DNA of 42,659 nucleotides from an uncultured Alistipes sp. (GCA_958449275.1 CAUDHE010000006.1:1-42659); one strand, 5' to 3'; counted from the stretch's first letter, positions 1 to 8,894 are shown. A program made the numbers and translations. Notes: a model not told the origin generated them from the letters alone.

Positions 1-38
1 TTTGTAATACTTGTGTAAAGTATACTTTTTAATATAAA
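1..38 (+). repeat. Left inverted repeat (IRL) of invertible segment
   Basis: These 38 bases are the reverse complement of 1764-1801 with one mismatch (base 12 here against base 1790). The repeat contains a 12-bp perfect palindrome, AAAGTATACTTT (17-28), a plausible recombinase core or binding site. The outer end coincides with the window edge, so its full length is unknown. Confidence 0.9.
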
Positions 39-47
39 ATACACCTA

Positions 48-79
48 CAAAGATACGGATTAAATTCATAATTATCAAA
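48..79 (-). promoter_or_regulatory. Promoter inside invertible segment, pointing left
   Basis: On the minus strand, TATCTTTG (48-55) matches the Bacteroidales -7 consensus TAnnTTTG exactly. A TTTG (76-79) lies 20 bp upstream as the -33 element. Transcription would start near base 41 and run out through the left repeat, away from SusC. After inversion the -7 box would map to about 1747-1754 on the plus strand, giving a SusC leader of about 54 nt. No TTTG occurs on the plus strand between 1571 and 1814, so the SusC operon has no comparable promoter in the present orientation. Confidence 0.75.
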
Positions 80-331
80 TAATTTTAATATAAAACGTTG
101 ATCGATAAAACAAACAGTTTATTCTGCCTCTGCAAGTTACGACATGAAAGCGCAAGCGGGGCGTTTGCTGTCAATGTGTAATGAATGCGCATATCTGCAT
201 ATATATTCTGCATTTTTACCCCATATTTATGCCGACATGGTATGCAAAGCACCCCGAATCGTAACAATCCGTAACCTTTGGGCCGATAATTTTTTTATTA
301 TATATAAAGGATTTTTTGGCGCAAATGCCAA

Positions 332-1570
332 TTATATGCGCTCGAACGGACCTGCGGGGATGTCGTAATAGGAATCGATATTCTTTGAAACCCGCTGCAT
401 TTCCGACGACACGGCGGTTTGCAGTACCCTGGCGTAGATTTGCGTGGTCTTTATGTCGGTATGTCCCAGCATGCGGCTTACGACCTCTATCGGAACGCCG
501 TTGCCGAGCGTGACGGTCGTGGCGAAAGTGTGGCGCGCCGAGTGAAAGGTTAGCCGACGCTCGATACCCGCATTGCGCAACACCGTTTTGAGCGTGCGGT
601 TGCACCACCCGTTCGACGATAGTCGGAACAGAATCTGCTCGTCGTCGCCGCGATAGTATTTCTGAACAAGGCGATACGGCAATCGCAGCAGAGGCACGTC
701 GACGCTCGTTCCCGTTTTCAAACGACGCGTCGATATATAGAATTTGCCGTTGCGTTTCACGATGTCGTTCATCGAGAATCGGCCGACGTCGGAAAACGAC
801 AGCCCCGTAAAACAACTGAACAGAAACGCATCGAGCACCAGTTGGCGTGCAGGCGATTCGAGAACGATGCCCGACAATCGTCGCAGTTCGTCCTTCATCA
901 GAAAGTTTTTATCGGTACGTACCGAATGCAATTTATATCCTGTGAAGGGGTTGCTGTTCAGCAATCCGCGACTGACTGCCTGCAAGAGTATGTGTTTGAA
1001 AGCTATCATGTATATCCACACGGTATTGGTACCGCATTTCATCACGTCGGCGAGCCATCGGTGGAAATCGCATACGAAAGAGTGGTTTACTTTCTTAATC
1101 GATATGTCGGCGCGATTGTAACGTCGAGCGATGTAGTTGCGTAGATGGCCGCAAACATACCTATATTTATATAGGGTGCTTTTGCTTCGGTTGACCCCCA
1201 CCATGCGTTCGAAATCGGCATTGTGCTGATCGAAGAAACTTATCAAACCGACGGAACCGTCCTCCGTGCCGAGATATCCCCGTCGGACGGCTTGCGGTGT
1301 CACGTCGTCCGACGAACGCAATGCCTGCATGTAGGCATCGTAGACCGAATAATGAATCTCGTCCAGCAACGCGTTTATACGGCGTGCCTCGTCGCTTCGT
1401 CCCGTGAGACGCTTGCGATCGGGATGCCATAATCGCTCGTCGACGGACAGGAATGTCGAAAAAGAACAAAAACGTCCGTTTACGGAAATGCGACACATTA
1501 TCGGCAGACGACCGTTGCGGAGTTTTTCCTTGCGTTTTACGTAAAAAAGGATCTTAAACTGGTTTCTCAT
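332..1570 (-). CDS. Tyrosine recombinase, probable DNA invertase
   Basis: A 412-residue site-specific recombinase of the phage-integrase family. Residues 1-90 form the arm-type N-terminal domain common in Bacteroidales recombinases, about 110-205 the SAM-like core-binding domain, and 225-400 the catalytic domain. Visible catalytic residues are Lys285 (RRLKTGT), His343 and Arg346 (HSARHTF), His370 (LGHTDIKTT) and the nucleophile Tyr379 (QIYARV). The first catalytic Arg is replaced by Ser258 (FTGLSFSDV), a substitution known from IntDOT and related Bacteroides enzymes. It lies between the two inverted repeats with no transfer genes or other cargo, so local promoter inversion is a more likely role than integrating an element. 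Which recombination sites it uses elsewhere cannot be told from the window. Confidence 0.93.
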   Translation of the reverse strand: MRNQFKILFYVKRKEKLRNGRLPIMCRISVNGRFCSFSTFLSVDERLWHPDRKRLTGRSDEARRINALLDEIHYSVYDAYMQALRSSDDVTPQAVRRGYLGTEDGSVGLISFFDQHNADFERMVGVNRSKSTLYKYRYVCGHLRNYIARRYNRADISIKKVNHSFVCDFHRWLADVMKCGTNTVWIYMIAFKHILLQAVSRGLLNSNPFTGYKLHSVRTDKNFLMKDELRRLSGIVLESPARQLVLDAFLFSCFTGLSFSDVGRFSMNDIVKRNGKFYISTRRLKTGTSVDVPLLRLPYRLVQKYYRGDDEQILFRLSSNGWCNRTLKTVLRNAGIERRLTFHSARHTFATTVTLGNGVPIEVVSRMLGHTDIKTTQIYARVLQTAVSSEMQRVSKNIDSYYDIPAGPFERI

Positions 1571-1763
1571 AGTACATAAAATGGTATTGATTTAAGTAAC
1601 AGGAATCGTATGTCCTGATGCCGATATTTAAAGATAACTTATTATCGGCCCGATAGTTATATCGGATGACGCGAGATGCGTTCCAAGTAATCGGACTGCC
1701 GTTTTTTTCGTTCGGCCGCGCCTTGCGACGTTCGAGCTGAGGGCGTGTGTTCGGTGTGCGGGC

Positions 1764-1801
1764 TTTATATTAAAAAGTATACTTTACACGAGTATTACAA
1801 A
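1764..1801 (-). repeat. Right inverted repeat (IRR) of invertible segment
   Basis: This is the partner of 1-38, with 37 of 38 bases matching in inverted orientation. It ends 13 bp before the SusC ATG at 1815, so inversion would change everything upstream of base 1764 for that operon while leaving the coding sequence and start region intact. Confidence 0.9.
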
Positions 1802-1814
1802 CGTACAAAAATTA

Positions 1815-4800
1815 ATGCTTATGGTTAGGAAAATTGTACTTTCAATCGTCGCCTTGGTGGCGGTAGGCTTTGCGGCCTATGCGCAGACGAGGCAGATTAG
1901 CGGTACCGTTAAAGACGAGGCGGGCAACGCCATCGTCGGGGCGTCGGTGATTGTCGACGGGACCAACAACGGCGCCACTACAGGTGCCGACGGCAGCTTC
2001 AAGATCTCGGCTCCCGCAAACGGTACGCTTACAGTGTCGTTCATCGGGTATGAAGATCAGAAGGTGAACATCGCAGGAAAAACCCAAATCGCAATCGTCA
2101 TGAAAGAGGATACGCGATCGATAGACGACGTGATCGTGGTAGCGTTCGGTACAGCAAAAAAAGAGGCCTTCACGGGATCGGCCGCCGTGGTCAAATCGGA
2201 CGATATCTCGAAGATACAATCATCCAACGTCGCTCAGTCGCTCGTCGGCCGTGTAGCAGGCGTTCAGACTTCGAGTTCGTCGGGCGACCTGACGGGAAAA
2301 CCGTCGATCCGTATCCGCGGATTCGGCTCGATCAACGCCGGCAAAGAGCCTTTGTGGGTCGTGGACGGTATGCCGTACGAAGGCGACCTGAACAACATCA
2401 ACCCCGCCGACATAGAGACCATGACCGTACTGAAGGATGCCGCTTCGAACTCGCTTTACGGCGCACGAGGCGCTAACGGCGTCATCATGGTGACCACCAA
2501 GAAGGCACGCCAGGGCGAAGCGAAGATATCGCTCGACGCCAAGTGGGGCGTGAACTCGAAGGCGCTGGAGACTTACGACGTCATCGAGTCGCCCGCGCAG
2601 TATTACGAAACTCATTTCCGGTCGATGTACAACTACTACAACGACAACTACGGTCCCGCACGCGCTTACCAGATGGCGGCGACAGGTCTGACCCAGAACG
2701 CCACGGGCGGTTTGGGATACAACATATATACGGTTCCCGACGGCGAATATCTGATCGGCACCAACGGCAAGCTGAACCCCAACGCCACTCTGGGCCGCAC
2801 GGTGACATACAACGGTCACGACTATATGCTGCTCCCCGACAATTGGGTGGACGAAGCGTATAACAATTCGTTCCGTCAGGAGTATAACGCAAGCATCTCA
2901 GCCGCCAACGAACGTTCGAATTTCTATGCGTCGCTCGGTTATCTCGACAACACGGGTATCATCCGCAGCTCGTCTATGGAGCGCTACACGGCCCGCCTGA
3001 AGGCCGACTATCAAGCCAAGAAGTGGTTGCGAGTAGGCGGCAACATGTCGTACGCACACTTCTCGAGCAGCAACGGCAACTCGTCGGAGGGATCGTCGAG
3101 CTCGACGGCCAACATCTTCGCATTCTCGTCGCAGATGGCTCCCATCTACCCTCTTTACATCCGCAACGCCGACGGTTCGATCATGATCGACGAGCACGGA
3201 ATGGAGATGTACGACTACGGTAATAAAGGCAACGCGGGTCTCACGCGTCCTCTTCTGCCCGACGCCAACGCATTGCAGACCTCGTGGCTCAACAAGAGCA
3301 AGGCGGAAGGCAACGCTCTTTCGGGAAGCGGCTTCGCCGACATATCGCTTTACGACGGTCTGAAAGTCACCATCAACGCCAGCCTCACGCTGGACGAGAC
3401 TCGTACGACTTCGATGTCGAATCCCTACTACGGACAGTTCGTCGAGGCGGGCGGTACAGCGAGCAAGTATCACACTCGCGACATGGCCTACAACCTGCAA
3501 CAGCTGATAACCTACAACAAACTCTTCGGCAGCCATAACATCGATCTTATGGCGGGTCACGAGTATTACCGCAAGCAGTACTACTATCTGAGAGGTTACA
3601 AAACCAAACTCTCGGACTACAACAACGAAGAGTTGGCCGGAGCCGTAGTAGACGGTCAGAGCGCTCATTCATACACGACCGACTACAACACCGAAGGTTA
3701 TTTCATGCGCGCGCAGTACGATTACGACGGCCGCTACTTCTTCAGTGCTTCGTATCGTCGCGACGCCTCGTCGCACTTCCATCCCGACAACCGCTGGGGT
3801 AACTTCTGGTCGGTGGGCGGCGCATGGCTCATCAACAAGGAGAGCTGGTTCGGCGCCGAGTGGGTCGACATGCTCAAGATCAAGGCTTCGTACGGTTCGC
3901 AAGGCAACGACGCCATCGGCAACTATCTCTACACCGACACATACGGCGTAACGAACAACAACGGCAATGTAGCCATCATGTTCGACCAGAAAGGTAACAA
4001 AGGCATCACCTGGGAGACAAACACCAACATGAACCTCGGCGTAGAGTTCGGATTGTGGGGCAACCGTCTGAGCGGAGGTATCGAATTCTTTAATCGCAAG
4101 ACTTCCGACATGTTGTTCCGTTTCACCGTTCCCCAGTCGCTGGGTTACAGCGGTTACTACGCCAACATCGGCGATATGGTCAATCGCGGTATCGAAATCG
4201 AGTTGAACGCCGACCTGATCCGCACGCAGAACGTGCGCTGGGATTTCAATCTCAACATGACTCACGTGAAGAACAAGATCACCAAACTGGCCGACGCACA
4301 CAAAACCAACACCATAGAGGGATATCGCGGTTACATCGACGGCACGCAGTACGTGGCCGAGGATCTGCCGCTCTACACTTTCTATCTGCGCTCGTACGCC
4401 GGCGTCGACAAGGAGACAGGTGAGTCGCTGTGGTGGCAAGACGTGGTGAAGAAAGACAGCGAAGGCAACGAATACATCGACGGCCGCATAGCCACGACCG
4501 ACTACACGAACGCCACGCGTTATCTCCACGACTCGGCCATACCTTCGGTTTACGGCGGTTTCTCGACCTCGCTGTCGGCCTACGGTTTCGACGCGTCGAT
4601 AGCTTTCACCTACCAGTTGGGCGGCAAGGTTTACGACTACGGATATGCAAAGTTCATGTCATCGCCCTACGGTTCGTTCTCGGGTACCAACTACCACCGC
4701 GACATACTCGACGCTTGGACCCCCGAAAACAGCGATTCGAACATTCCGCGTCTGCAATACGGCGACGAGTACACGGGCAGCACCAGCGACCGTTTCCTTA

Positions 4801-5033
4801 CGAGCGCTTCATATCTGAACATCCAAAACATCAACGTGGGCTACACCCTGCCCGTAACGTTCTCGCAGAAATTCGGAGTGGAGAAACTCCGCATATATCT
4901 CGCATGCGACAACGTGGTTTACTGGTCTAAGCGCAAGGGTCTCGATCCCCGCTACTCGTTCTCGGGTTCGTCGAACTTCTCAAATTACTCGCCCATCCGC
5001 ACCATCTCGGGCGGTATAAACGTAGTGTTCTAA
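1815..5033 (+). CDS. SusC-family TonB-linked outer membrane transporter
   Basis: A 1072-residue outer-membrane beta-barrel that, with SusD, imports glycans or peptides using TonB energy. A signal peptide ends at about residue 24 (AAYAQ). A carboxypeptidase-D-like regulatory domain follows at about 28-95, then a TonB-box region (SIDDVIVVAFG), a plug domain with the typical SIRIRGFGS and LYGARGANGVI motifs (about 120-235), and the barrel ending in an aromatic residue (SGGINVVF). ATG 1815 is used; ATG 1821 in the same frame is equally possible. The gene starts 13 bp after the right inverted repeat and has no recognisable promoter of its own. It is first in an operon with SusD (20-bp gap). The substrate cannot be inferred because no hydrolase is linked. 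Confidence 0.96.
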   Translation: MLMVRKIVLSIVALVAVGFAAYAQTRQISGTVKDEAGNAIVGASVIVDGTNNGATTGADGSFKISAPANGTLTVSFIGYEDQKVNIAGKTQIAIVMKEDTRSIDDVIVVAFGTAKKEAFTGSAAVVKSDDISKIQSSNVAQSLVGRVAGVQTSSSSGDLTGKPSIRIRGFGSINAGKEPLWVVDGMPYEGDLNNINPADIETMTVLKDAASNSLYGARGANGVIMVTTKKARQGEAKISLDAKWGVNSKALETYDVIESPAQYYETHFRSMYNYYNDNYGPARAYQMAATGLTQNATGGLGYNIYTVPDGEYLIGTNGKLNPNATLGRTVTYNGHDYMLLPDNWVDEAYNNSFRQEYNASISAANERSNFYASLGYLDNTGIIRSSSMERYTARLKADYQAKKWLRVGGNMSYAHFSSSNGNSSEGSSSSTANIFAFSSQMAPIYPLYIRNADGSIMIDEHGMEMYDYGNKGNAGLTRPLLPDANALQTSWLNKSKAEGNALSGSGFADISLYDGLKVTINASLTLDETRTTSMSNPYYGQFVEAGGTASKYHTRDMAYNLQQLITYNKLFGSHNIDLMAGHEYYRKQYYYLRGYKTKLSDYNNEELAGAVVDGQSAHSYTTDYNTEGYFMRAQYDYDGRYFFSASYRRDASSHFHPDNRWGNFWSVGGAWLINKESWFGAEWVDMLKIKASYGSQGNDAIGNYLYTDTYGVTNNNGNVAIMFDQKGNKGITWETNTNMNLGVEFGLWGNRLSGGIEFFNRKTSDMLFRFTVPQSLGYSGYYANIGDMVNRGIEIELNADLIRTQNVRWDFNLNMTHVKNKITKLADAHKTNTIEGYRGYIDGTQYVAEDLPLYTFYLRSYAGVDKETGESLWWQDVVKKDSEGNEYIDGRIATTDYTNATRYLHDSAIPSVYGGFSTSLSAYGFDASIAFTYQLGGKVYDYGYAKFMSSPYGSFSGTNYHRDILDAWTPENSDSNIPRLQYGDEYTGSTSDRFLTSASYLNIQNINVGYTLPVTFSQKFGVEKLRIYLACDNVVYWSKRKGLDPRYSFSGSSNFSNYSPIRTISGGINVVF

Positions 5034-5053
5034 ATCAATAAAAAGCATTTGAC

Positions 5054-6688
5054 ATGAATAATATATTGAAAATATCGATTTTGGCTTTCGCCGCCGTCGC
5101 GACCACGGGATGCATCAAGGAGACTGTACCCAATTCGGTGGTCACCTCGGAACAAGTGAGCCAGTCTCCGACCGCACTCGAAGCAATGGTCAATGCCATC
5201 CCCGTAAACGAGGCGTATCCCTATTCGGTTTTCGGATCGAGCAGCAACTACGGATTCGACTTCGGACTGCCGGGCATCATCTGCGCGCTCGACGCCTGCG
5301 TAGGCGAGGAGATCTGCACGGGTGGCGACGAACAGTCGGGATACGACTGGTTCACATACTGGAAGAACGGCACCCTGCTCGGCCCCACGCAGACCGTAAC
5401 GCGTTACGCATGGTACTGCTACTACAACTTCATCAAATCGTGTAACGACGTGATCGGACTGCTGCCCAATCCCGAAATACTCGGCGACTCGGAGAGAGCG
5501 TTTCTCGCCTATGCCAAGGCCAATCGTGCCGCCCTCTATCTCGACATGGCCCGTCAGTTCGAGGCTCTGGAAAACAAATACACCGATGTGTCGGCGGTAG
5601 CGGGTCTCACCATCCCCATCATCACCGAGAACACGAGCGAGCAGGAGGCACGAAACAATCCGCGTGCGACCCGCGACAAGATGTTCGAATTCATCTTCGA
5701 CGACCTCGACTCGGCCGAGGCGCTGCTCACCGACAACAGCGTACAGGGCAACAAGACCGTTCCGTCGCTGGCCGTGGTATACGGTTTGAAAGCCCGCGCA
5801 TATCTTTGGTTGGGCGGTTTCGATTCGGCCAACTACACCAAAGCGGCCGAGTTCGCCCGCAAGGCAATAGACGAATCGGGCGCCAAACCCATGACGGAAG
5901 CGCAGTGGCTCGATCCCAAGACGGGCTTCAACACCGTCAACAACTCGTGGCTGTGGTATCTGCCGCAATCGCCCGAAAACGTCACCAACCTCGTAAACTT
6001 CGTGGCATGGCGTTCGGCCGAGGCAACATGGGGTTACGGCAGCTTGGTACAGCAGGGCGTATCGTCGAAATTCTGGGATCAGATGTCGGATACCGACTGG
6101 CGCAAGCGCGCATTCATCGGTCCCGATCCCGACGCATGGTACGAGGAAAACAGCGACATAAGTTTGTGGGCGTCGTGCCTGGCCGTGGATAAGAACTACA
6201 CGTTCAATCCCTACGCCAGCGTAAAGTTCCGCCCCGCGACAGGCGAAGTTTCGACGTACAAAACGGGTAACGCCACCAGCATCCCCATGATGCGCGTGGA
6301 GGAGATGTATCTCATCGAGGCCGAGGCCACCGCATACAGCAATCCCTCTGCCGCAGCCAAGCTGCTGAAGGACTTCATGGCGACTCGTGATTCGGAGTTC
6401 AAGCTCGCAAGCGAAACGACAAAATCGGTGGTAGAAGCCGCAATATGGAACAAGCGTATAGAGTTCTGGGGCGAGGGCATCATATTCTACGATTTCAAGC
6501 GTCTGAACATGGGTATCGAGACGGGATACGCGGGAACCAACGCACCTACCGACACGCGTATCGTCACCGACGGCCGCGCTCCGTGGTGGAACTTCTGCAT
6601 CCCCGAGGCCGAGACGCAGCAGAACGAGGCTCTCAAGGGTTTGAACAACCCCAATCCCGTAGGCATCGTAAAACCGTGGACCGAGTAA
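5054..6688 (+). CDS. SusD/RagB-family surface lipoprotein
   Basis: A 544-residue lipoprotein that sits as a lid over the SusC barrel and binds the substrate. The signal peptide ends in a lipobox with Cys20 (VATTGC). The N-terminal half is rich in helical TPR-like segments and contains the family hallmark of a Tyr/Trp-rich early region (YAWYCYYNFIKSCNDVI at about 117-133). The C-terminal RagB/SusD domain includes MMRVEEMYLIEAEA and ends with the usual GRAPWWNFCIPEAE and NPNPVG segments. It lies 20 bp after susC and 19 bp before the third gene, all on the same strand. It would share the invertible control of the operon. Confidence 0.95.
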   Translation: MNNILKISILAFAAVATTGCIKETVPNSVVTSEQVSQSPTALEAMVNAIPVNEAYPYSVFGSSSNYGFDFGLPGIICALDACVGEEICTGGDEQSGYDWFTYWKNGTLLGPTQTVTRYAWYCYYNFIKSCNDVIGLLPNPEILGDSERAFLAYAKANRAALYLDMARQFEALENKYTDVSAVAGLTIPIITENTSEQEARNNPRATRDKMFEFIFDDLDSAEALLTDNSVQGNKTVPSLAVVYGLKARAYLWLGGFDSANYTKAAEFARKAIDESGAKPMTEAQWLDPKTGFNTVNNSWLWYLPQSPENVTNLVNFVAWRSAEATWGYGSLVQQGVSSKFWDQMSDTDWRKRAFIGPDPDAWYEENSDISLWASCLAVDKNYTFNPYASVKFRPATGEVSTYKTGNATSIPMMRVEEMYLIEAEATAYSNPSAAAKLLKDFMATRDSEFKLASETTKSVVEAAIWNKRIEFWGEGIIFYDFKRLNMGIETGYAGTNAPTDTRIVTDGRAPWWNFCIPEAETQQNEALKGLNNPNPVGIVKPWTE

Positions 6689-6707
6689 TAACCGTTAACG
6701 CATTAAA

Positions 6708-7493
6708 ATGAATCGACATATGAAAAAGTTTTTTAGCATATTCGCCGTTGCTGCTGTCGTTTGCGCAGCTTTCACGGCATGCTCGGACGACGAGACCTAT
6801 GTCCCCGGAATGCCCGACGCCGCCGACTGCTACGGCGTTTACTTCCCCGCACAGCAGACCTCGTTCGAACTGGATCCCGCCGAGGATACGAAGTTGACGT
6901 TCATCGCGGCACGTACCAAAGCCGACGATGCCATCACCGTGCCCGTAGCCATCCTCAGGGGGGGGGAGACGCTCTCGGTGTCGGAAATAGTATTCGCCGA
7001 CGGCGAGGATGAGACCGAATTCACCGTATCGTTCCCCGATGCGGCGGTAGGTACCACATATAATTTCGACTTGCAAATCGAGGATCCCAAATACGCCTCG
7101 ACGTACAGCCAAAATTCGTCGTTCCTCTATTTCAACGTGACGCGCGTGAAGTGGAATGTACTCGGTACCGGAGATTACACATACAATTTCTGGTGGGAGG
7201 GCGTAGACAAAGGCTTGACTCTGGAGCAGCGCGACGGAACCGACATGTACCGTATCCAAAACTGGGGCGGAGGCGTAACTTTGTTCTTCACCATGAAAAA
7301 CGGAGTCCCCACCATCGACAAACAGCCGATCGGTTCAAACCATCCCTCGTACGGTGCCGTTTACGTAAAATCCAAAGACGGCGAATACGATGCGGAGAGC
7401 AACACATATTATTTCCTGAACGAATATACGGTAGCCGCAGGATCATTCGGATCGGACGTAGAGTATTTCGTTCTCACCGATCCCGCCGAATAG
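6708..7493 (+). CDS. SusCD-associated surface lipoprotein with in-frame G9 tract
   Basis: A 261-residue lipoprotein from ATG 6708; ATG 6720 (MKKFFSIF) gives a more typical signal peptide and may be the true start. The lipobox Cys is residue 25 (AFTAC), followed by SDDE, an acidic stretch typical of surface-exported Bacteroidetes lipoproteins. The rest looks beta-sheet rich, with an N-terminal Calx-beta/DUF1735-like half and a C-terminal half of Trp/Tyr/Gly-rich strands. No catalytic motif is seen. As the third gene of a SusCD operon it probably binds the ligand outside the cell. A run of nine G (6958-6966), encoding Arg-Gly-Gly, is in frame now. One extra G would end translation near 7012, so the gene may be phase variable. 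Confidence 0.85.
   Translation: MNRHMKKFFSIFAVAAVVCAAFTACSDDETYVPGMPDAADCYGVYFPAQQTSFELDPAEDTKLTFIAARTKADDAITVPVAILRGGETLSVSEIVFADGEDETEFTVSFPDAAVGTTYNFDLQIEDPKYASTYSQNSSFLYFNVTRVKWNVLGTGDYTYNFWWEGVDKGLTLEQRDGTDMYRIQNWGGGVTLFFTMKNGVPTIDKQPIGSNHPSYGAVYVKSKDGEYDAESNTYYFLNEYTVAAGSFGSDVEYFVLTDPAE
6958..6966 (+). repeat. G9 homopolymer inside lipoprotein gene
   Basis: Nine consecutive G within codons 84-87 of the SusCD-linked lipoprotein gene. Glycine and arginine codons could easily avoid such a run, so it may be a slippage site. At nine G the reading frame is open. Confidence 0.8.
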
Positions 7494-7519
7494 GCGATCG
7501 ACGGCTGAAATCTTCGAAA

Positions 7520-7545
7520 GGCTGCCCTGCAGGGCGGCCTTTTTT
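7520..7545 (+). terminator. Rho-independent terminator of the SusCD operon
   Basis: An 8-bp GC-rich stem (GGCTGCCC / GGGCGGCC, one G-T pair) with loop TGCA is followed by six T. It lies 26 bp after the lipoprotein stop codon. Confidence 0.9.
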
Positions 7546-7784
7546 ACGCCCGTATGCAAAAGAATAACCACGTAAGAGTCGGCCGTCAATTCCCATGCGT
7601 CCCATGCCATATCGTCGGTCATCGCCCCTTGCCGCACGCGACATACGGCAGATAGGTGAATCCAACGGAAATCTGTTGCAACCCTCAATCTACGGCACGG
7701 CAATATTCGCCGATACGCAGCGCAGAACAGAGGGAAATACGAAATGACCGCTACCCTACCCCGCCCTGCTCGGATACGGACACG

Positions 7785-7816
7785 AAAAACCCGACCGCAT
7801 CGTCTGCGGTCGGGTT
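7785..7816 (-). terminator. Rho-independent terminator of the TPR gene
   Basis: A 12-bp perfect stem (7788-7799 with 7805-7816) and a 5-nt loop lie 30 bp after the stop codon of the minus-strand gene. On that strand the stem runs into a T run (complement of the A run 7785-7789). Confidence 0.9.
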
Positions 7817-7845
7817 CCGTTTATAAATTCGACTATGTCGGCCGA

Positions 7846-8814
7846 TTACTTCGAAAGCTCGGCAACGGCAGCCTTGGCGGGAGTGGCATAAGGCTCGGTC
7901 GTAACCTTCTTAAATGCCGCGATGGCCTTGTCTTTCATCTCCTTGGCGTTGTAAGCCGATGCAAGGTTGTAATATACGGCACTCTTATCCTCGTCGGTCG
8001 TCTGAGCCTCGGCAGCGGCCTCGCCCAACTCGATCACCTTGGCGTAGTCCTTCTTCAGCAGGTAAGCCTGTACGGCGATACGCTGAGCCAAAGCCTTATC
8101 GGCGATGGTCTCCGACATGGCGATAATGCCGTCGAAATCGTTAGCCTGCTGCAACTTGGCTACCTGGTTGTTGGTATACTGACCCATCTTTGCCTTGGCT
8201 GCGGCGATGGCGGCGTCGTACTTGGGGCTGGGCAGCGAAGCAACCTCCTCGCAAACCTTCATACCCTCGGCATAGTTATCCATCTTGAAGTAGCTCTCGG
8301 CAAGGTTCATTGCCATATCCGTATTCTTGGGATCGGCGGCATAACCCTTTGCGAAGATCTCGATAGCCTTGGCATAATCCTCGCTGTTGAAAGCCGAAGC
8401 GCCCTGCGCCTGATAAACCTTAGCGAGCATCGCGTTGGCCTTGGCGGCAGCGGCATTGTTCTTGAACTCCTTGGCTTTCGCTACGGCCTTGTCGAGATTG
8501 GCGATGGCGTCGGCGAACTTGGCGTCGGCATCCTCGGGTTTCTCGGCCTTCATGGCCGCTGCGGCAGACATGGCGCCCAGTCCCTGATAAGCTGCGGGAA
8601 GATTCTTCTTGGCATTCTCCACACAACCGAGAACGGTATCGTCCTCCGACTCCTCGCCGTCGGCGATGACCTTCTCCAGAAGTTCCGCTGCCTTGGCATA
8701 ATTTCTGGCCTTGAGAGCTTCGGTACTCTGATTATAAACCGCAACAACATCCTCCTGTGCAGACGCAACGGCAAAAGCCATCAACGCAACTGCCATAAAA
8801 ACAATCTTTTTCAT
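7846..8814 (-). CDS. Secreted tetratricopeptide-repeat protein
   Basis: A 322-residue protein with a signal peptide (MKKIVFMAVALMAFAVASAQ, cleaved after about residue 20) and several TPR-like helical hairpins. Examples are ALKARNYAKAAELLEKVI (about 33-50), NSEDYAKAIEIFAKGYAADP (about 143-162), a following MNLAESYFKMDNYAEGMKV unit, and a C-terminal AVYYNLASAYNAKEMKDKA unit. It is very rich in Ala, Lys and Glu. TPR proteins of this kind are usually periplasmic scaffolds, and no specific partner can be named. It has its own strong promoter (8895-8925) and its own terminator, so it is a single-gene unit. The Lys/Ala-rich codon use suggests high expression. Confidence 0.88.
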   Translation of the reverse strand: MKKIVFMAVALMAFAVASAQEDVVAVYNQSTEALKARNYAKAAELLEKVIADGEESEDDTVLGCVENAKKNLPAAYQGLGAMSAAAAMKAEKPEDADAKFADAIANLDKAVAKAKEFKNNAAAAKANAMLAKVYQAQGASAFNSEDYAKAIEIFAKGYAADPKNTDMAMNLAESYFKMDNYAEGMKVCEEVASLPSPKYDAAIAAAKAKMGQYTNNQVAKLQQANDFDGIIAMSETIADKALAQRIAVQAYLLKKDYAKVIELGEAAAEAQTTDEDKSAVYYNLASAYNAKEMKDKAIAAFKKVTTEPYATPAKAAVAELSK

Positions 8815-8894
8815 AATCTAAATTAATGTTTATCAGGTTAAATTTTCAATATTTCAAAATCCTCGCCCCACCACGTAACGACGATAGAACTTTA

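Larger units (their letters stand above)
1..1801. other. Putative invertible DNA segment with its own recombinase
   Basis: The segment is bounded by two 38-bp inverted repeats that differ at one base. It holds one gene, a tyrosine recombinase (332-1570, minus), and a promoter-like sequence next to the left repeat. The right repeat ends 13 bp before the SusC start codon. This is the layout of the invertible promoters known in Bacteroides, where a recombinase flips a promoter into or out of register with an outer-membrane operon. Base 1 of the window is base 1 of the repeat, so the left repeat may extend further and the gene to its left is not visible. That the segment inverts is inference; the repeats and gene order are seen directly. 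Confidence 0.82.
7494..7845. other. Convergent intergenic region, terminators only
   Basis: This stretch of about 350 bases separates the SusCD operon from the minus-strand TPR gene. It holds one terminator for each side (7520-7545 and 7785-7816). I see no convincing gene, promoter or repeat in the 240 bases between them. Confidence 0.6.

Noticed and set aside
1..1801. Integrated mobile element or prophage remnant
   Set aside because: Apart from the recombinase there is no cargo, mobilisation or transfer gene, and the ends are inverted rather than direct repeats, which fits an inversion segment better.
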